The notes under the pieces are model-generated. The model was not told where the DNA came from and made no database searches. It saw only the letters and a list, made by a program, of their open reading frames with translations. The translations under genes and the position numbers were made by a program. From a virus, in IMG/VR virus record IMGVR_UViG_3300034198_018502, positions 1 through 34,547 of that record: DNA of 34,547 nt. One strand, written 5' to 3'. Below are positions 20,501-29,119 of this stretch, in pieces. How positions within the stretch are numbered: position 1 is the stretch's first letter; each line of letters begins with the position of its first letter.

Positions 20501-23500
20501 CGTACCTATTCCAGAAATAATATATTCTCCAGTATATGTACTTGAAGAAAATGCTATTTGAGAAGAATTTTCCACATCAGAATCTGAACTAATTGTAGAT
20601 CCAGATTTTTCTAAGCTATAGTAAAGATAATTTGGAATGTCCGAATCATAAATCAAAGTTAACGATGCATTTGTTGAAACTCCGACTGTTCCAACTCCAG
20701 AAATATTAAATCCTGTAGTGGCTCCGGTTGAAACAAATTCATCATTAAAACTTTGATCATAGTATATTTTAAAATTATATCCAGCCAAAGATGAATCTGA
20801 TAGATTAAATACCAAATTATTATTTCTAATTACATTTATTTGTGGATTGATTGCACTAATAGTTTGATATTTTCCTCCAGTTGAAGCTATAGAAACTACA
20901 GTTGGGAGATTTTGTTGAGAATCATAATAGGTTTGGCATAATTGTATACTGTCACTATCAACCTTATAGACAAAATATTGGCTAGTTGAAAGTCCAGAAG
21001 CTAATAGATCAGTTGCAGAATAAGTTACTTTACTACCAGTTACCAAATTATGTGAAGGAATTGTAATAGTATTATTAGATGTATTAATTCCAGTACTACT
21101 AAAACCTATAGGATTAATCAATAATTTTTTATTAGTAGAGTCATATTTTACATAAATTGAAGATGAGGTTCCAATTCCAACGGAAAGATTTGGATTAACT
21201 ACCAAATCAACCACATCATCATTTGATAAATTGTGTGTTTTATTTGTGTATACAGTAGCTTGAATTTTTTTAGTTTTAGATATTACTTGATTGTAAATAC
21301 TTTCTAACGAATAAAAATAACTATTTGAATTTACTCCAAACCCCGTAAAAAATACTTCGGAAGAATTTAATGTTGTCTTTATACCAATCGTATTTCTAGA
21401 TTTATTTGTTACATATACTGTAGTGGAAATTCCAGATCCCGGCAAATTAAATGGAACAGATCCAAATGAAGTTGATATTTGAAGTGCATAGCCGGTTATA
21501 CCTGGTAAAGATAAAACAACCTGTTGATTGTCTTTAAATGGATGATTTTCAATGTAAATTGATTGTGATGGTATTGATCTAGGATAAGATGTTATTCCAG
21601 CAAATGCAAATGTTGTCGAAGTAGATACTCCAGCACTTACTCCACAACCAACAGTTTCTAATGGATTAAAAAATACTTTGTCGTTTATTTTTGAATCAAA
21701 ATAGTTTGATTTTTTTGAAATTGTAAATGTATCTGAAATAAATTGAACCAATGTTGAAGTAGTATAGCCAGTTCCAGATATTCCCCTATTTACCCTTAGA
21801 ACATTTTGATCCTCAAAAATGTTGAGGATGGATAAAGTTTCATTTCCAATAACAACACTACTTCCAATAGAAATATTTTGTGGTATTTCTGAAACATAGA
21901 TATCAGTTACTATTCCACTACTTGGATTAGATGGGATATATTTAGAAGTAACCGTATAATATGTTGTAACTCCTATACTATAAATTCCATTTAAATTAGT
22001 TGCACTTGTTGATAATCCAGAAATTATTATATTATCACCATTTAATAAATTATGATATGGAACGATCTTTCCGCTAATACTGTTTCCATCATTCCAAGTA
22101 AGAACTGTATTATTATAAGTTTGAATATTTGTTTGTATACTTGAAATTCCTACTCCATCTACACTATAAACTGCAGCAGCTATTCCTCCGCCATTTGTTC
22201 CTGTATTATCAAATTCAAGTTGATCTCCAACTTGATAATCAGTTCCAGCAGTTACAATACTAAAACTATCAATTGATCCTTTGCTTACAGATTCAACTAT
22301 TGATTTTTGGGCAACACTATCAGTTGATTCAATTATAAAATCATTTGTTGCATACTTATCATTAAGTTTATATGGAAAAGTATTTCTGATTAAATCCGAA
22401 TTATTAAAATCAAAAGATTGATCAAGTGATAAGTTATCAGTTATATAAGTTGATCTATAAGTATTGCCCACAAAATATGGAAAATTGCTTATAAGAGTTG
22501 AATTTGATGGGCTTGTAGTAACTCCTGCAAAATAAGCGTATACGCCATTTGGAAAATCTGGAGTTTTAGAAAATCTTCCATTATTTTGATCAAGATCTCC
22601 ACCATTACTAAACGTATAATCCTCTACAAAAAATCCAGAACTAAACCCGGATGGTCTATTAATTATTAAATTGCTATTTAATTGATATCCAGAAGTTAAA
22701 ATTTTAATTAATGATGAGGTATTTTGGGAATCTGAATATCCAAATGGTCCGTAGATTGGATTTCCATCGTATGCCCATCCAATTATTGGGGAATGTTTGG
22801 TTTGATCATTATCATTAAATTCTGTTCTAATACCTGCAGAATATCCAGAAACTGAATATTTTAAATCATATATGGAGGGCTTAATAATTTCATCTCCATA
22901 TTTAAAATTATTATTAACTGTTAAAGATCTTACTGCACTATCAAATACGGCATTTGAACCAACTGAAGAAACAGTTACTGAAATATTACTAGAGGTATAA
23001 CCTAACCCCGAATTAATTACATCAGCACTTGTTATAATACCATTATTAACAGTTGCTTGTATTACAGCTCCAGATCCGGTTCCATTTATGACTATATCTG
23101 GCGGAGAGTAGTAATTTGTTCCGCCATATAATACATTAACAGAACTAATATGCCCATCACTTACATTAGCAATTAATCTTGCCCCACTACCAATAGATGT
23201 TGTTATTTTTGGTTTTTTGTGAAAATTGAGAGTTGTTGATCCATAATCACTTCCTGGCTCATATAAGTAAGTGTCAATGATTTCACCTCTTACAATAGCT
23301 GTTGCTGTAACAATTCCAACAGTTTTAATTGCTGTTGATCCTACACCAACCGATGCAAAAGTCGCCACAATTGAAATTGGTGAATAGCTAAAATATTGAT
23401 ATCCAGATCCAGTTCCTGAAAATGTTACAGTATTTTTTCTTTGATAATTTGAACTATTTGTCCCGCCAATTCCAGCATCACATAATTTGAAATAATCATT

Positions 23501-26482
23501 ATCAATTTTTGAAATATAATATTGATTTGTAGTATTTAATCCAGCTATTGGGGATGTCTGATAGTTATAAACAATTAAATCTCCTTCATTAAATCCATGA
23601 TTTGTAAAATTGACGGTACTATTAATTGTTGATATTCCTGATGGTTTTGTAATTAATTTTCTATTTGTATACCCAACTCCACCATTTACAACTTTTATTT
23701 CAGTAAGAGTATTTTTAATATCGCCGCTATTGAATTTATGAGTGCCATTTGCATTGGCAGTTGTAAATCCTACAGTATTAATTCCAGTAAGAGAATCTGC
23801 TTTTGAATTATAGAGTTGAACTGTTTTACTATTAACTATAGAAACATAATAAATTCCATTATCTACCAAATATCTATTTTGATCTAAATTGGAACCACCA
23901 AAAGTACCTATGCCTAATGGGTTATTTCCATTTGAATTATAAATTAATGAATCTCCAGTATTTAAATTATGATTTGATAAGAAAGTAATAGTTTCATTGG
24001 AGGTATCAACTCCACCATAATTGCTATTAAGTATTCTTGCATCAAATGAAATTTCTCTTCTTCTTTTTTGAAGAATAGGATTTAATATGGCTCCAGATCC
24101 ATTTCCACCTGTTATTGCAATGGAAACCACAACATTTAAATCAAAATCTTGAGGAGCTACAAAAACTTTCTTAATAGATCCTGATACTACTGGTTGAATA
24201 AGTGCAGTTGATCCCAATCCAACACTTGCAGTTATGACTGGAGGATTAATTACATCGTAATTACTACCACCATTCAATACACTAACCGAATCCAGAGGAC
24301 CATAATAAATTTTATCATCAGATTTATAGTTTTCTATTTCAACTCCATTTATGAGCATTCCTATTGTTCCAGGAACTGTTTCTTGTTTCAATCCATCTTG
24401 AATATTTTGAATTAAAGTAAATTTCTTTAGTAATTTTTGATTAGAAATATAATTATTATCTTTACCATTTAAAATGAAATCATGAGATCCACTATTGGTT
24501 GGAACAGATGAAAAGCCAACATAATTGCTATTAGATCCTATAAAAGATCTTGAATTATATAATCTAATTTGATTTGTTGATGATAAAACTTCAACGTAAT
24601 ATATTTGTTCTGATAATCCAGGAATAGGTGTTGATTGTGGTTGATAGTAAACAGCATCTCCAGTATAAAATGGAACTGAATTTGCGAATAAAATTATAGA
24701 ATATAAATTGGTATTGGAATTGTAGGATGATATTCCAGATAAAGTGGCTTTAATAACATCTGTGGTTATCGAAGTTGACAGTCCACTTGAAGCAACATAA
24801 GCATTATCATTACCATCCAAATATAAATTTTGAACGTTAGAGGTAATTTTATCATTTCCAACTCCAATTGGAACCAAACTACTATTTGTTTTTACTATTC
24901 TTCTTCTTATATCATAATTTAAATTTGGATTTGGAGTAAATACACCAATATTATTCAAGTTTACTTGATTATTTGTTATATCTACATTGCTAACATATGG
25001 TGGATTTGAATTTGAAGATACAATAGTTTGAGTTTCTCTCTCTAAAATATCAACACGATCTCCTACCTTTAAACTTGATTTATCAATTGGACTTGAAAGG
25101 GTATATGATGATCCACTAAAAACACCTACTTGATATCTTGAACTTGTATTATAGATCCAAGAATTTGCAAATATTTGCTTATATGTCTTATCTATACTTG
25201 GATTTTCAATAATTTCTCCTAGGTAATATGCAGAAATTTCATCACCTTCATTTACATTATAAGTTTTTGACGAGGCAATAAAATCTGACAGTACACCAGT
25301 AATTCTTAATGATACTAATTTGGTAATATCGCCATTTTCATACCCAAAAACAGTCTCATTAAATCGAATATTATCAGCTACATTGATAGTTGTAGTAATT
25401 CCTGAACAACCATAAAATTGATTAACACTCTTATCAGAATAATTAATAATATTATTACCAGATATAATAATTCCTGATTGTGGAAATCCAATTGTAGAGT
25501 CTACAGTAATAATTGAATCGCCAGGAGATACTTGTTCTATAACTTTAGATTTTCCTGGAATATCAAAAGTTCCTACAATAGCTGAACTATCATTATACCC
25601 AACAAAAAGAGAAAGTTTATAATAAATTTTTCCATTTATAGTCAATATCTCTGCCTGAGATACTGATGCATAAGTATTTGGATCTGTAGACTTTGTAATT
25701 GTCTGCCCTACTAATTTACTTGGATCTCCAGAAATTGGCTCAACTACTATTTGCTCTCTTCTTAAATACTCTGCTGATGAAGGTCTAATCAAATATTCTG
25801 ATAGATTAACTACTGTTGGAGTTACTCCATATAAAACATTGAATAAAATTCTAAAAGATTCTTCAGTTCCCTTAGATTGGTAAAATGATTTTGCACTTTT
25901 AATAAAGTTTCCAATATTTAAATCTGATGCAAAATCATTATTTTCTAAACCTGGTGTAAATGTAGATTTAAATTTCTTATAAAATTCCTTTAAAAATAAA
26001 GAACTTAAATTATATACTGCTCTAGCAGAATCATGTGATGCTTGATTAGAAGAAGAAAATACTAATTCTTCAGGATCTGATGAGCTATGATAACTTGTAA
26101 TTCCACTAAATCCTCTTATACATCCAGTGAATGTATTTGTAGTTACTCCAGTATATGTAATAATTTCATCATCAATTTTCAATAATCCATATGTTTGTGG
26201 ATATCCTTTAGTACTATTGACTACAATAGTTGATGCTGTAGATGTAATACCGGCAGAGAGATAAGTATTATCTACAATAACTTCTGGGGTTAAATTATCT
26301 AATTTTAAATATTGATCTAAATTCTCTGCAATATCTACCGGACCGCCTTGATATTCTTGAGAAATATAATATTGCTTTAAAAAATCTGATGTTAAGGGAC
26401 TTTCTTGTAATATAAATCCTGGAAGTTGACTTTCAATTACGTCTTGAATCTTAACTCGTGTTTCAAAGCCAGTTTGTATCAT
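14531..26482 (-). CDS. Giant gp7-like baseplate wedge protein, 3983 aa
   Basis: Lies between gp6 and gp8, the position of T4 gp7 (1032 aa). Residues 150-262 match the C-terminal part of T4 gp7: FYKKF, SFYQSKGTEESFRILFNVLY (T4 DFYSTKGIEASYKFLFKVLY) and KLVGQTI (T4 DLVGQTI). Thus the gp7 core is N-terminal here, followed by about 3700 residues absent from T4. Around residues 1220-1250 is HSPIIGWAYDGNPIYGPFGY, a YHYH-domain signature. GGSNY/GTNYY/GSGY repeats occur near 730, 930, 1130, 1165, 2050-2110, 3320, 3370, 3740 and 3785, and DDEIITYTG-type modules near 85-125, 330 and 3070. The C-terminus ends RRNYGIRNSGGIKYSNLYS. Probably extends from the wedge as a peripheral baseplate or fibre-like structure (inference). 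Confidence 0.88.
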   Translation of the reverse strand: MIQTGFETRVKIQDVIESQLPGFILQESPLTSDFLKQYYISQEYQGGPVDIAENLDQYLKLDNLTPEVIVDNTYLSAGITSTASTIVVNSTKGYPQTYGLLKIDDEIITYTGVTTNTFTGCIRGFSGITSYHSSSDPEELVFSSSNQASHDSARAVYNLSSLFLKEFYKKFKSTFTPGLENNDFASDLNIGNFIKSAKSFYQSKGTEESFRILFNVLYGVTPTVVNLSEYLIRPSSAEYLRREQIVVEPISGDPSKLVGQTITKSTDPNTYASVSQAEILTINGKIYYKLSLFVGYNDSSAIVGTFDIPGKSKVIEQVSPGDSIITVDSTIGFPQSGIIISGNNIINYSDKSVNQFYGCSGITTTINVADNIRFNETVFGYENGDITKLVSLRITGVLSDFIASSKTYNVNEGDEISAYYLGEIIENPSIDKTYKQIFANSWIYNTSSRYQVGVFSGSSYTLSSPIDKSSLKVGDRVDILERETQTIVSSNSNPPYVSNVDITNNQVNLNNIGVFTPNPNLNYDIRRRIVKTNSSLVPIGVGNDKITSNVQNLYLDGNDNAYVASSGLSTSITTDVIKATLSGISSYNSNTNLYSIILFANSVPFYTGDAVYYQPQSTPIPGLSEQIYYVEVLSSTNQIRLYNSRSFIGSNSNYVGFSSVPTNSGSHDFILNGKDNNYISNQKLLKKFTLIQNIQDGLKQETVPGTIGMLINGVEIENYKSDDKIYYGPLDSVSVLNGGSNYDVINPPVITASVGLGSTALIQPVVSGSIKKVFVAPQDFDLNVVVSIAITGGNGSGAILNPILQKRRREISFDARILNSNYGGVDTSNETITFLSNHNLNTGDSLIYNSNGNNPLGIGTFGGSNLDQNRYLVDNGIYYVSIVNSKTVQLYNSKADSLTGINTVGFTTANANGTHKFNSGDIKNTLTEIKVVNGGVGYTNRKLITKPSGISTINSTVNFTNHGFNEGDLIVYNYQTSPIAGLNTTNQYYISKIDNDYFKLCDAGIGGTNSSNYQRKNTVTFSGTGSGYQYFSYSPISIVATFASVGVGSTAIKTVGIVTATAIVRGEIIDTYLYEPGSDYGSTTLNFHKKPKITTSIGSGARLIANVSDGHISSVNVLYGGTNYYSPPDIVINGTGSGAVIQATVNNGIITSADVINSGLGYTSSNISVTVSSVGSNAVFDSAVRSLTVNNNFKYGDEIIKPSIYDLKYSVSGYSAGIRTEFNDNDQTKHSPIIGWAYDGNPIYGPFGYSDSQNTSSLIKILTSGYQLNSNLIINRPSGFSSGFFVEDYTFSNGGDLDQNNGRFSKTPDFPNGVYAYFAGVTTSPSNSTLISNFPYFVGNTYRSTYITDNLSLDQSFDFNNSDLIRNTFPYKLNDKYATNDFIIESTDSVAQKSIVESVSKGSIDSFSIVTAGTDYQVGDQLEFDNTGTNGGGIAAAVYSVDGVGISSIQTNIQTYNNTVLTWNDGNSISGKIVPYHNLLNGDNIIISGLSTSATNLNGIYSIGVTTYYTVTSKYIPSNPSSGIVTDIYVSEIPQNISIGSSVVIGNETLSILNIFEDQNVLRVNRGISGTGYTTSTLVQFISDTFTISKKSNYFDSKINDKVFFNPLETVGCGVSAGVSTSTTFAFAGITSYPRSIPSQSIYIENHPFKDNQQVVLSLPGITGYALQISTSFGSVPFNLPGSGISTTVYVTNKSRNTIGIKTTLNSSEVFFTGFGVNSNSYFYSLESIYNQVISKTKKIQATVYTNKTHNLSNDDVVDLVVNPNLSVGIGTSSSIYVKYDSTNKKLLINPIGFSSTGINTSNNTITIPSHNLVTGSKVTYSATDLLASGLSTSQYFVYKVDSDSIQLCQTYYDSQQNLPTVVSIASTGGKYQTISAINPQINVIRNNNLVFNLSDSSLAGYNFKIYYDQSFNDEFVSTGATTGFNISGVGTVGVSTNASLTLIYDSDIPNYLYYSLEKSGSTISSDSDVENSSQIAFSSSTYTGEYIISGIGTTSFNISLTNIPENLSYIQSQCDNLSYSTNSLTAYGPIAKIRTISKGLNYKKLPLFTGVASSIGSGAYIVPQSNAIGNITNISILNEGFEYTSDKTLKPNAYISPAITLKSSDTISNIEVTDGGKYYTNAPNLIVVDSLTGEEVNNGILKATLTSNSISSVAVVAEPKGLATSNEIIAINNTNGSTIDKVYSSSSGVVTCVLTTPILGFSTYSPAVFYVGDKIFVEGIQKYSNDGSGFNSSDYNYQFFTVTNASAITANPFQIEYNISGLTTNPGIAKTAQESIASAVNYKNYPKFTINQIDSPFIVGEKLLVNINGSFIEEDITVTYYGNKSIKVSGSYSLEVDNIIKGKSSGTIATVDTLQKNYGKFNVDYSTKKDHGWSNDIGKLNYDNQVIADNDYYQDLAYTVKSPIQFEDLITPVNNLLHTTGTKNFADVGITSNSSNTISGISTTTILYDIIDENRVDTLNIFDTVVDYSNTNNSSAFLKFNNKNLTSYIQCSTNRALRIDDISSRFSNSGLSVSDQNNIISISPTESYNRYLVQIVDLNKTQFQLTEVIVLNDSINGNLFELQRGSVYNQKIGDIEIYTDSSNNSYLYFNPLDPNNYDYNIKILKNNFSDTFSGIGSTSVGFVNLISKNNIVNSGVTTALISVSAASTSAVYSNIQLIDNVTNSMNYVEIYLTTDGTNTYLAENYTDSSTSSTPASYNHIGTFGASISSGVLSLNYTNTGINSVTAKSKNVSLGSTSAGIGTYRFILNGQTPGYERSAKYQADYSTVSTASSIVTVSRLDTSAIKSLVEVSIGATSALHQVMLIQDNTDIQTLQYPFISIGSTSGIGTFGGVYDSSGSNFSLVFYPSASITGNIKVLAYSECLYTDIDEVNIPPSLQYGSMVETVNVATYSGNNGARINRVDFDLKYNGTPIFQKTFNPTDSSVLNPSTGVFTIANHFFSTGEALNYEPGSSFIGIGSTGVGIGATLNSAGIVTTILPSVVYPIKLTNNTFRLSTRKDYSLAGIYVTFTSYGLGNAHTLEMNKRLERTIIAIDNVVQYPIAYTPINYTLYNNGGSVSASSTTFSLSGISSIKPSDLLYIDNEYMKVLNVGLGTTSSGPITNSGTVSLVNVSRGSVGSISTSHLDSRTARIYRGSYNISGGQIHFTDSPIGNLVSSYTSGNLAQAKSSFNGRVFLKQDYTNNQLYDEISDKFTGIGQTYTLTVQGINTVGLGSTGNGVLFINQIFQTPTTPNNSLNNFSIVQNNSLGITSAVFSGITSSNGSIIISNYDVNQNQLPRGGVIISLGSTGGVGYAPLVGAAATVTLNGSGAITSIGIGTSGSYGSGYYGNISIGITDPNKVGNNNATINAVVGAGGTLIFSIGAAGTGYVNPVLQIPSPSYSNLTVKGISRSGVSTTATGSSLLLNVNVAPNSTTGIGSTLFKINSFQIARPGYAFQKGDVFTPVGLVTAAGIPAPLSQYQLTVLDTFSDSFAAWQFGDLDYIDSIAYLQDGVRTRFPLYYNSQLLSYQLNTANSNSLNIDLNAILLIFINGVIQDPGVAYQFDGGSSFTLTEPPLPSDKVSIFFYRGTRGVDSDLVTIYQTIKVGDNVQVFSNNSNLAITTTQKSRVVFDTPSSDKIQTNIYSDVGIDINNSKPLSWTKQKIDTQINGQIVYKSRDSIESLIYPTAKIIKNFSSTDTQLFVDDANFFKYEQNLSGTTIQSFDGLIVSGAPNPVAAAITATVSAAGTVRLLTIGSAGSGYVGAAITVKIAKPPTVGVGLGTTATATVTVTNGTLTAPITITNPGFGYSSSKPPQVIVPLPSTSSEYISGVTLVEGFAGIITGITTTSGTSGNPLALKFYLNTSVSNPFPSGLTTGYPIFICDTSVGKGVTSIDSSNSAIVGIGTSHLDNIYYVHAFTYDPLNNLTASITCNINSNTSVVGIATTGSYVGRYSWGRLSGFSRSSSPISIAVTALKVDVGLTTFASIQRRNYGIRNSGGIKYSNLYS

Positions 26483-26488
26483 ACTACT

Positions 26489-28420
26489 CTACCTTGTTAA
26501 TTGATTATATTCTGAATCGGAATAACTTGAAATACTGGTAAATTGATTTCCAGAAATATTCTGTCCAGATGAAATAACATCCTTAACCATATTTATTGAG
26601 CTTTTTGCAAGATCAAAATAAATGTAGAGGTTATTTAATCCTACAACATCATTCGATTCTGGATAAGCCTGAATTTCAATTACATTATTTTCAACAACAG
26701 TAGATGATATGATAATTGGATTGATTAATATTTCACCTGTTGAATAATTAATAGTTCCTGCAGATTGAACAACTACAGTATATGGAAGTGTGGTTGAAGA
26801 AATGCCTGCATTTGGATTTAATTTAATAATAGCCAAAGTACCCTTTCCGCTACCATCAAGATTTCCTAAAGCATTTTTATTTGGAAAATCTGTAAAATAA
26901 ACTAAATCATCAGATGAGGATAACTTAAACCCTGTAGATTTTATATTACGTCCTTCTGGATCTACATGGAAAGTATTTCCAAAACATACATCATATTGTG
27001 CTTTTTGATTTACTAATGCTACCAAATCTCTTCTAATTTTAACTCTTGTGATATTTGATGTAATAGAAGTGTCTGTATTATCAATAATTTGGAGAACTTT
27101 ACTATATTTAAATCTCCCCCCAAATTGATTTAAATCAATTGAATTTCCATATGTTGTCAATGATGTAACTATACTATCATGCAGGGAATTGACTGAAGAT
27201 ACTTGAGAATTTGTATAATAAACATAAGATTCAATTTCAATATTTAAAAGAACTAAATCTACAATTTCTTGTCTAATTCCCGATAAACTATAATCTTTCA
27301 ATTTAGTAAGAATTAAACTTTTATCAAAGTCCGATACATAAATTCCATTTTTTGGTTTGATGCTAATTTGAACAACTCCATATTTTGGAGTGCTTAATTC
27401 TTCTCCACCTACAATTGAAACAGATTCTGTATTTGTATAAATTTGAGGAATAATTGCTTCGTAATCACGGGCAGTTACTGCCCTATATTGGGAAGAATAA
27501 ACTCTTGGGGAAAAGTATTTAATTGAATCTATAGACTCAATATCGGCACCATTAGATGCTGAAGCACTTGTGGTAATAGTAACAGCCCCTAATGGTATAA
27601 CTGGATTGCTTAAGGAATCAGTTAAACTACCAGCATATGAAAAATTATTGGCACCATTACCACTTATACCATTACTGATAATGTATCCAGTAGTAATTAC
27701 CGCACCGTTATCAAGCTTTTTGCCAAAAATACCATCACCAAAAAATATTTGATATTCTTCATCTTGAACTTCCTGAATCAAATAAATTTCTGATTCGGAA
27801 TTAACATTGATAATATTATCTACTAAAGAATACTGAACACCGAGTCCAGTATCAGCAAGTCCTTTTACATAAACAACAAGTGTTGCCGTGTCAATATTTT
27901 GATTTGATAAAACAAATCTTTGATCAAGTGATCCATTATATGTAAACCTTTGAGATAGATATGTCCCTTCGTATACTGTAATGTCATTAAAGTTTGCAGT
28001 ACCAGATACGATTGGAACAGTAATACTCTCAGTAATTGAAAATACATAGGAGCCACCAGTAGCAGTTCCAACACAAACCAATCCAGGATTTAATGTTAAT
28101 GTTGGACTTGTACTATCAGTGGATACTGAGAACGATATAACTGCCTGTGCTGATCTTGTTGAACGAGGAACATACCCAATATTCCTTGCCAGAGAAATAA
28201 CATTTTCTCTAAGAGTTGCAGAATCCAAAAAGGATTCATTCACAACCATATTAGAGTTGAATGCTGTAATGTAAGTATTATATGCTAACGTATCAATTAA
28301 AATGGAAAAATTTGATCCTTCAAAATCAAAGTCCGTGAATGTGGAGTTAGCACGGAGATAATCTTTGATAGAAGTTTTGATCTGATCAAAATCTAAATTT
28401 GTAAATTTTGTAAAAGGCAT
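26489..28420 (-). CDS. 6: Baseplate wedge protein, T4 gp6-like (Baseplate_J family)
   Basis: 643 aa against 660 in T4 gp6, the subunit whose dimers form the continuous ring of the baseplate wedges. The N-terminus FTNLDFDQIKTSIKDYLRAN, FEGSNFSILIDTLAYNTYI and the following VNESFLDSATLRENVISLAR are diagnostic of the gp6/baseplate J family. Residues near 215-250 contain EEYQIFFGDGIFGKKLDNGA, the usual J-like strand, followed by ARDYEAIIPQIY. gp25 lies immediately upstream (one base between stop and start) and the gp7-like gene six bases downstream, matching the structural assembly order. Confidence 0.95.
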   Translation of the reverse strand: MPFTKFTNLDFDQIKTSIKDYLRANSTFTDFDFEGSNFSILIDTLAYNTYITAFNSNMVVNESFLDSATLRENVISLARNIGYVPRSTRSAQAVISFSVSTDSTSPTLTLNPGLVCVGTATGGSYVFSITESITVPIVSGTANFNDITVYEGTYLSQRFTYNGSLDQRFVLSNQNIDTATLVVYVKGLADTGLGVQYSLVDNIINVNSESEIYLIQEVQDEEYQIFFGDGIFGKKLDNGAVITTGYIISNGISGNGANNFSYAGSLTDSLSNPVIPLGAVTITTSASASNGADIESIDSIKYFSPRVYSSQYRAVTARDYEAIIPQIYTNTESVSIVGGEELSTPKYGVVQISIKPKNGIYVSDFDKSLILTKLKDYSLSGIRQEIVDLVLLNIEIESYVYYTNSQVSSVNSLHDSIVTSLTTYGNSIDLNQFGGRFKYSKVLQIIDNTDTSITSNITRVKIRRDLVALVNQKAQYDVCFGNTFHVDPEGRNIKSTGFKLSSSDDLVYFTDFPNKNALGNLDGSGKGTLAIIKLNPNAGISSTTLPYTVVVQSAGTINYSTGEILINPIIISSTVVENNVIEIQAYPESNDVVGLNNLYIYFDLAKSSINMVKDVISSGQNISGNQFTSISSYSDSEYNQLTR

Positions 28421-28421
28421 T

Positions 28422-28823
28422 TTACCTGGTTGCCTCTAGTAAGAATGTAAATTGTTGAGCTGGAACTTGTTGACCGATAATTTCAAAAGAAATAATAATT
28501 TCAAAATTGTTTTGATCTGGTTGAGGATTTACTACAATCTGTACATTATTTACTCTTTGCTCATAATTTTTAATAGTGTTTTCAATTTCAGTTTTAATAA
28601 CAGATGCAGTACCATAATCAACAAAATCAAAAAGAATGGATCTTACATTAGATCCAAGAGTAGAATTAAAAAATCTTTCAGTTGGAATTGTCTCTACAAG
28701 ATTTCTAACAGATCTTATGATTGCATTTTCATTTGACAATATAGCCAGATCCTTTGTAACTGGATGAGGTACAAAGGATAAGCTAATATCTTTAAATGAT
28801 CTAGATATCCTTTGTACCGCCAT
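28422..28823 (-). CDS. 25: Baseplate wedge protein, T4 gp25-like
   Basis: 133 aa, the same size as T4 gp25 (132 aa). gp25 caps the inner wedge and nucleates the contractile sheath; TssE of type VI secretion is a homologue. The core RSVRNLVETIPTERFFNSTLGSNVRSILFD contains the family E-x-x-P-x-x-R motif (ETIPTER). The C-terminal strand FEIIISFEIIG precedes VPAQQFTFLLEATR. Start ATG 28823 lies 22 bases downstream of a late-promoter match. Followed at once by gp6, as expected for core wedge genes. Confidence 0.94.
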   Translation of the reverse strand: MAVQRISRSFKDISLSFVPHPVTKDLAILSNENAIIRSVRNLVETIPTERFFNSTLGSNVRSILFDFVDYGTASVIKTEIENTIKNYEQRVNNVQIVVNPQPDQNNFEIIISFEIIGQQVPAQQFTFLLEATR

Positions 28824-28844
28824 TCTGAAACAAATTTCTTCAGT

Positions 28845-28852
28845 TATTTATG
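28845..28852 (-). promoter_or_regulatory. Late promoter upstream of gp25
   Basis: The minus strand reads CATAAATA, fitting the NATAAATA form of the late element, 22 bases before the gp25 ATG and inside the 30-base gap after the 78-aa gene. Confidence 0.65.
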
Positions 28853-28853
28853 T

Positions 28854-29090
28854 TTATTTCCATGAAGAACCATAAGTTGGTTCTGTTCCATATTCCCAAT
28901 CATCATAATCTTCATCATTACGAATTTTTTCATGAAGATCAGTTTGTTTTTTTAAATCATGCTTTGGTGCATCATCGTGCATAATTTCTTGCAAAACCTT
29001 TTGTTCTGGGACATAATCTGTGGTTAATCTTGTGGTTCCCCACATATTTCTCATGTATTCACGATCTCTATCAACTTTTAGATTGGACAT
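28854..29090 (-). CDS. Small acidic hypothetical protein, 78 aa
   Basis: Begins MSNLKVDRDREYMRNMWGTT and ends EYGTEPTYGSSWK. It is hydrophilic, with alternating basic and acidic blocks (DDAPKHDLKKQ, NDEDYDDWEYG), and has no membrane segment or recognisable fold. The ATG at 29090 has a clear Shine-Dalgarno GGAG seven to ten bases upstream, one of the few strong ones in this window. It lies between speD and gp25. A structural or assembly role is possible from position only. Confidence 0.78.
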   Translation of the reverse strand: MSNLKVDRDREYMRNMWGTTRLTTDYVPEQKVLQEIMHDDAPKHDLKKQTDLHEKIRNDEDYDDWEYGTEPTYGSSWK

Positions 29091-29099
29091 TTTTAGCTC

Positions 29100-29119
29100 C
29101 TGTTTTTATAGAAAAACAG
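29100..29119 (-). other. Perfect 8-bp hairpin adjoining the 78-aa gene ribosome site
   Basis: The minus strand reads CTGTTTTT-CTAT-AAAAACAG, a perfect 8-bp stem with a 4-base loop, immediately followed by the GGAGC Shine-Dalgarno of the 78-aa gene. The loop region CTATAAAAA also resembles a degenerate late promoter. Confidence 0.6.

Noticed and set aside
14531-26482. The gp7-like gene as an assembly fusion of two or more genes
   Set aside because: The frame is uninterrupted over about 12 kb with consistent composition and repeat motifs, and its flanks (gp6, gp8) are in the expected order.
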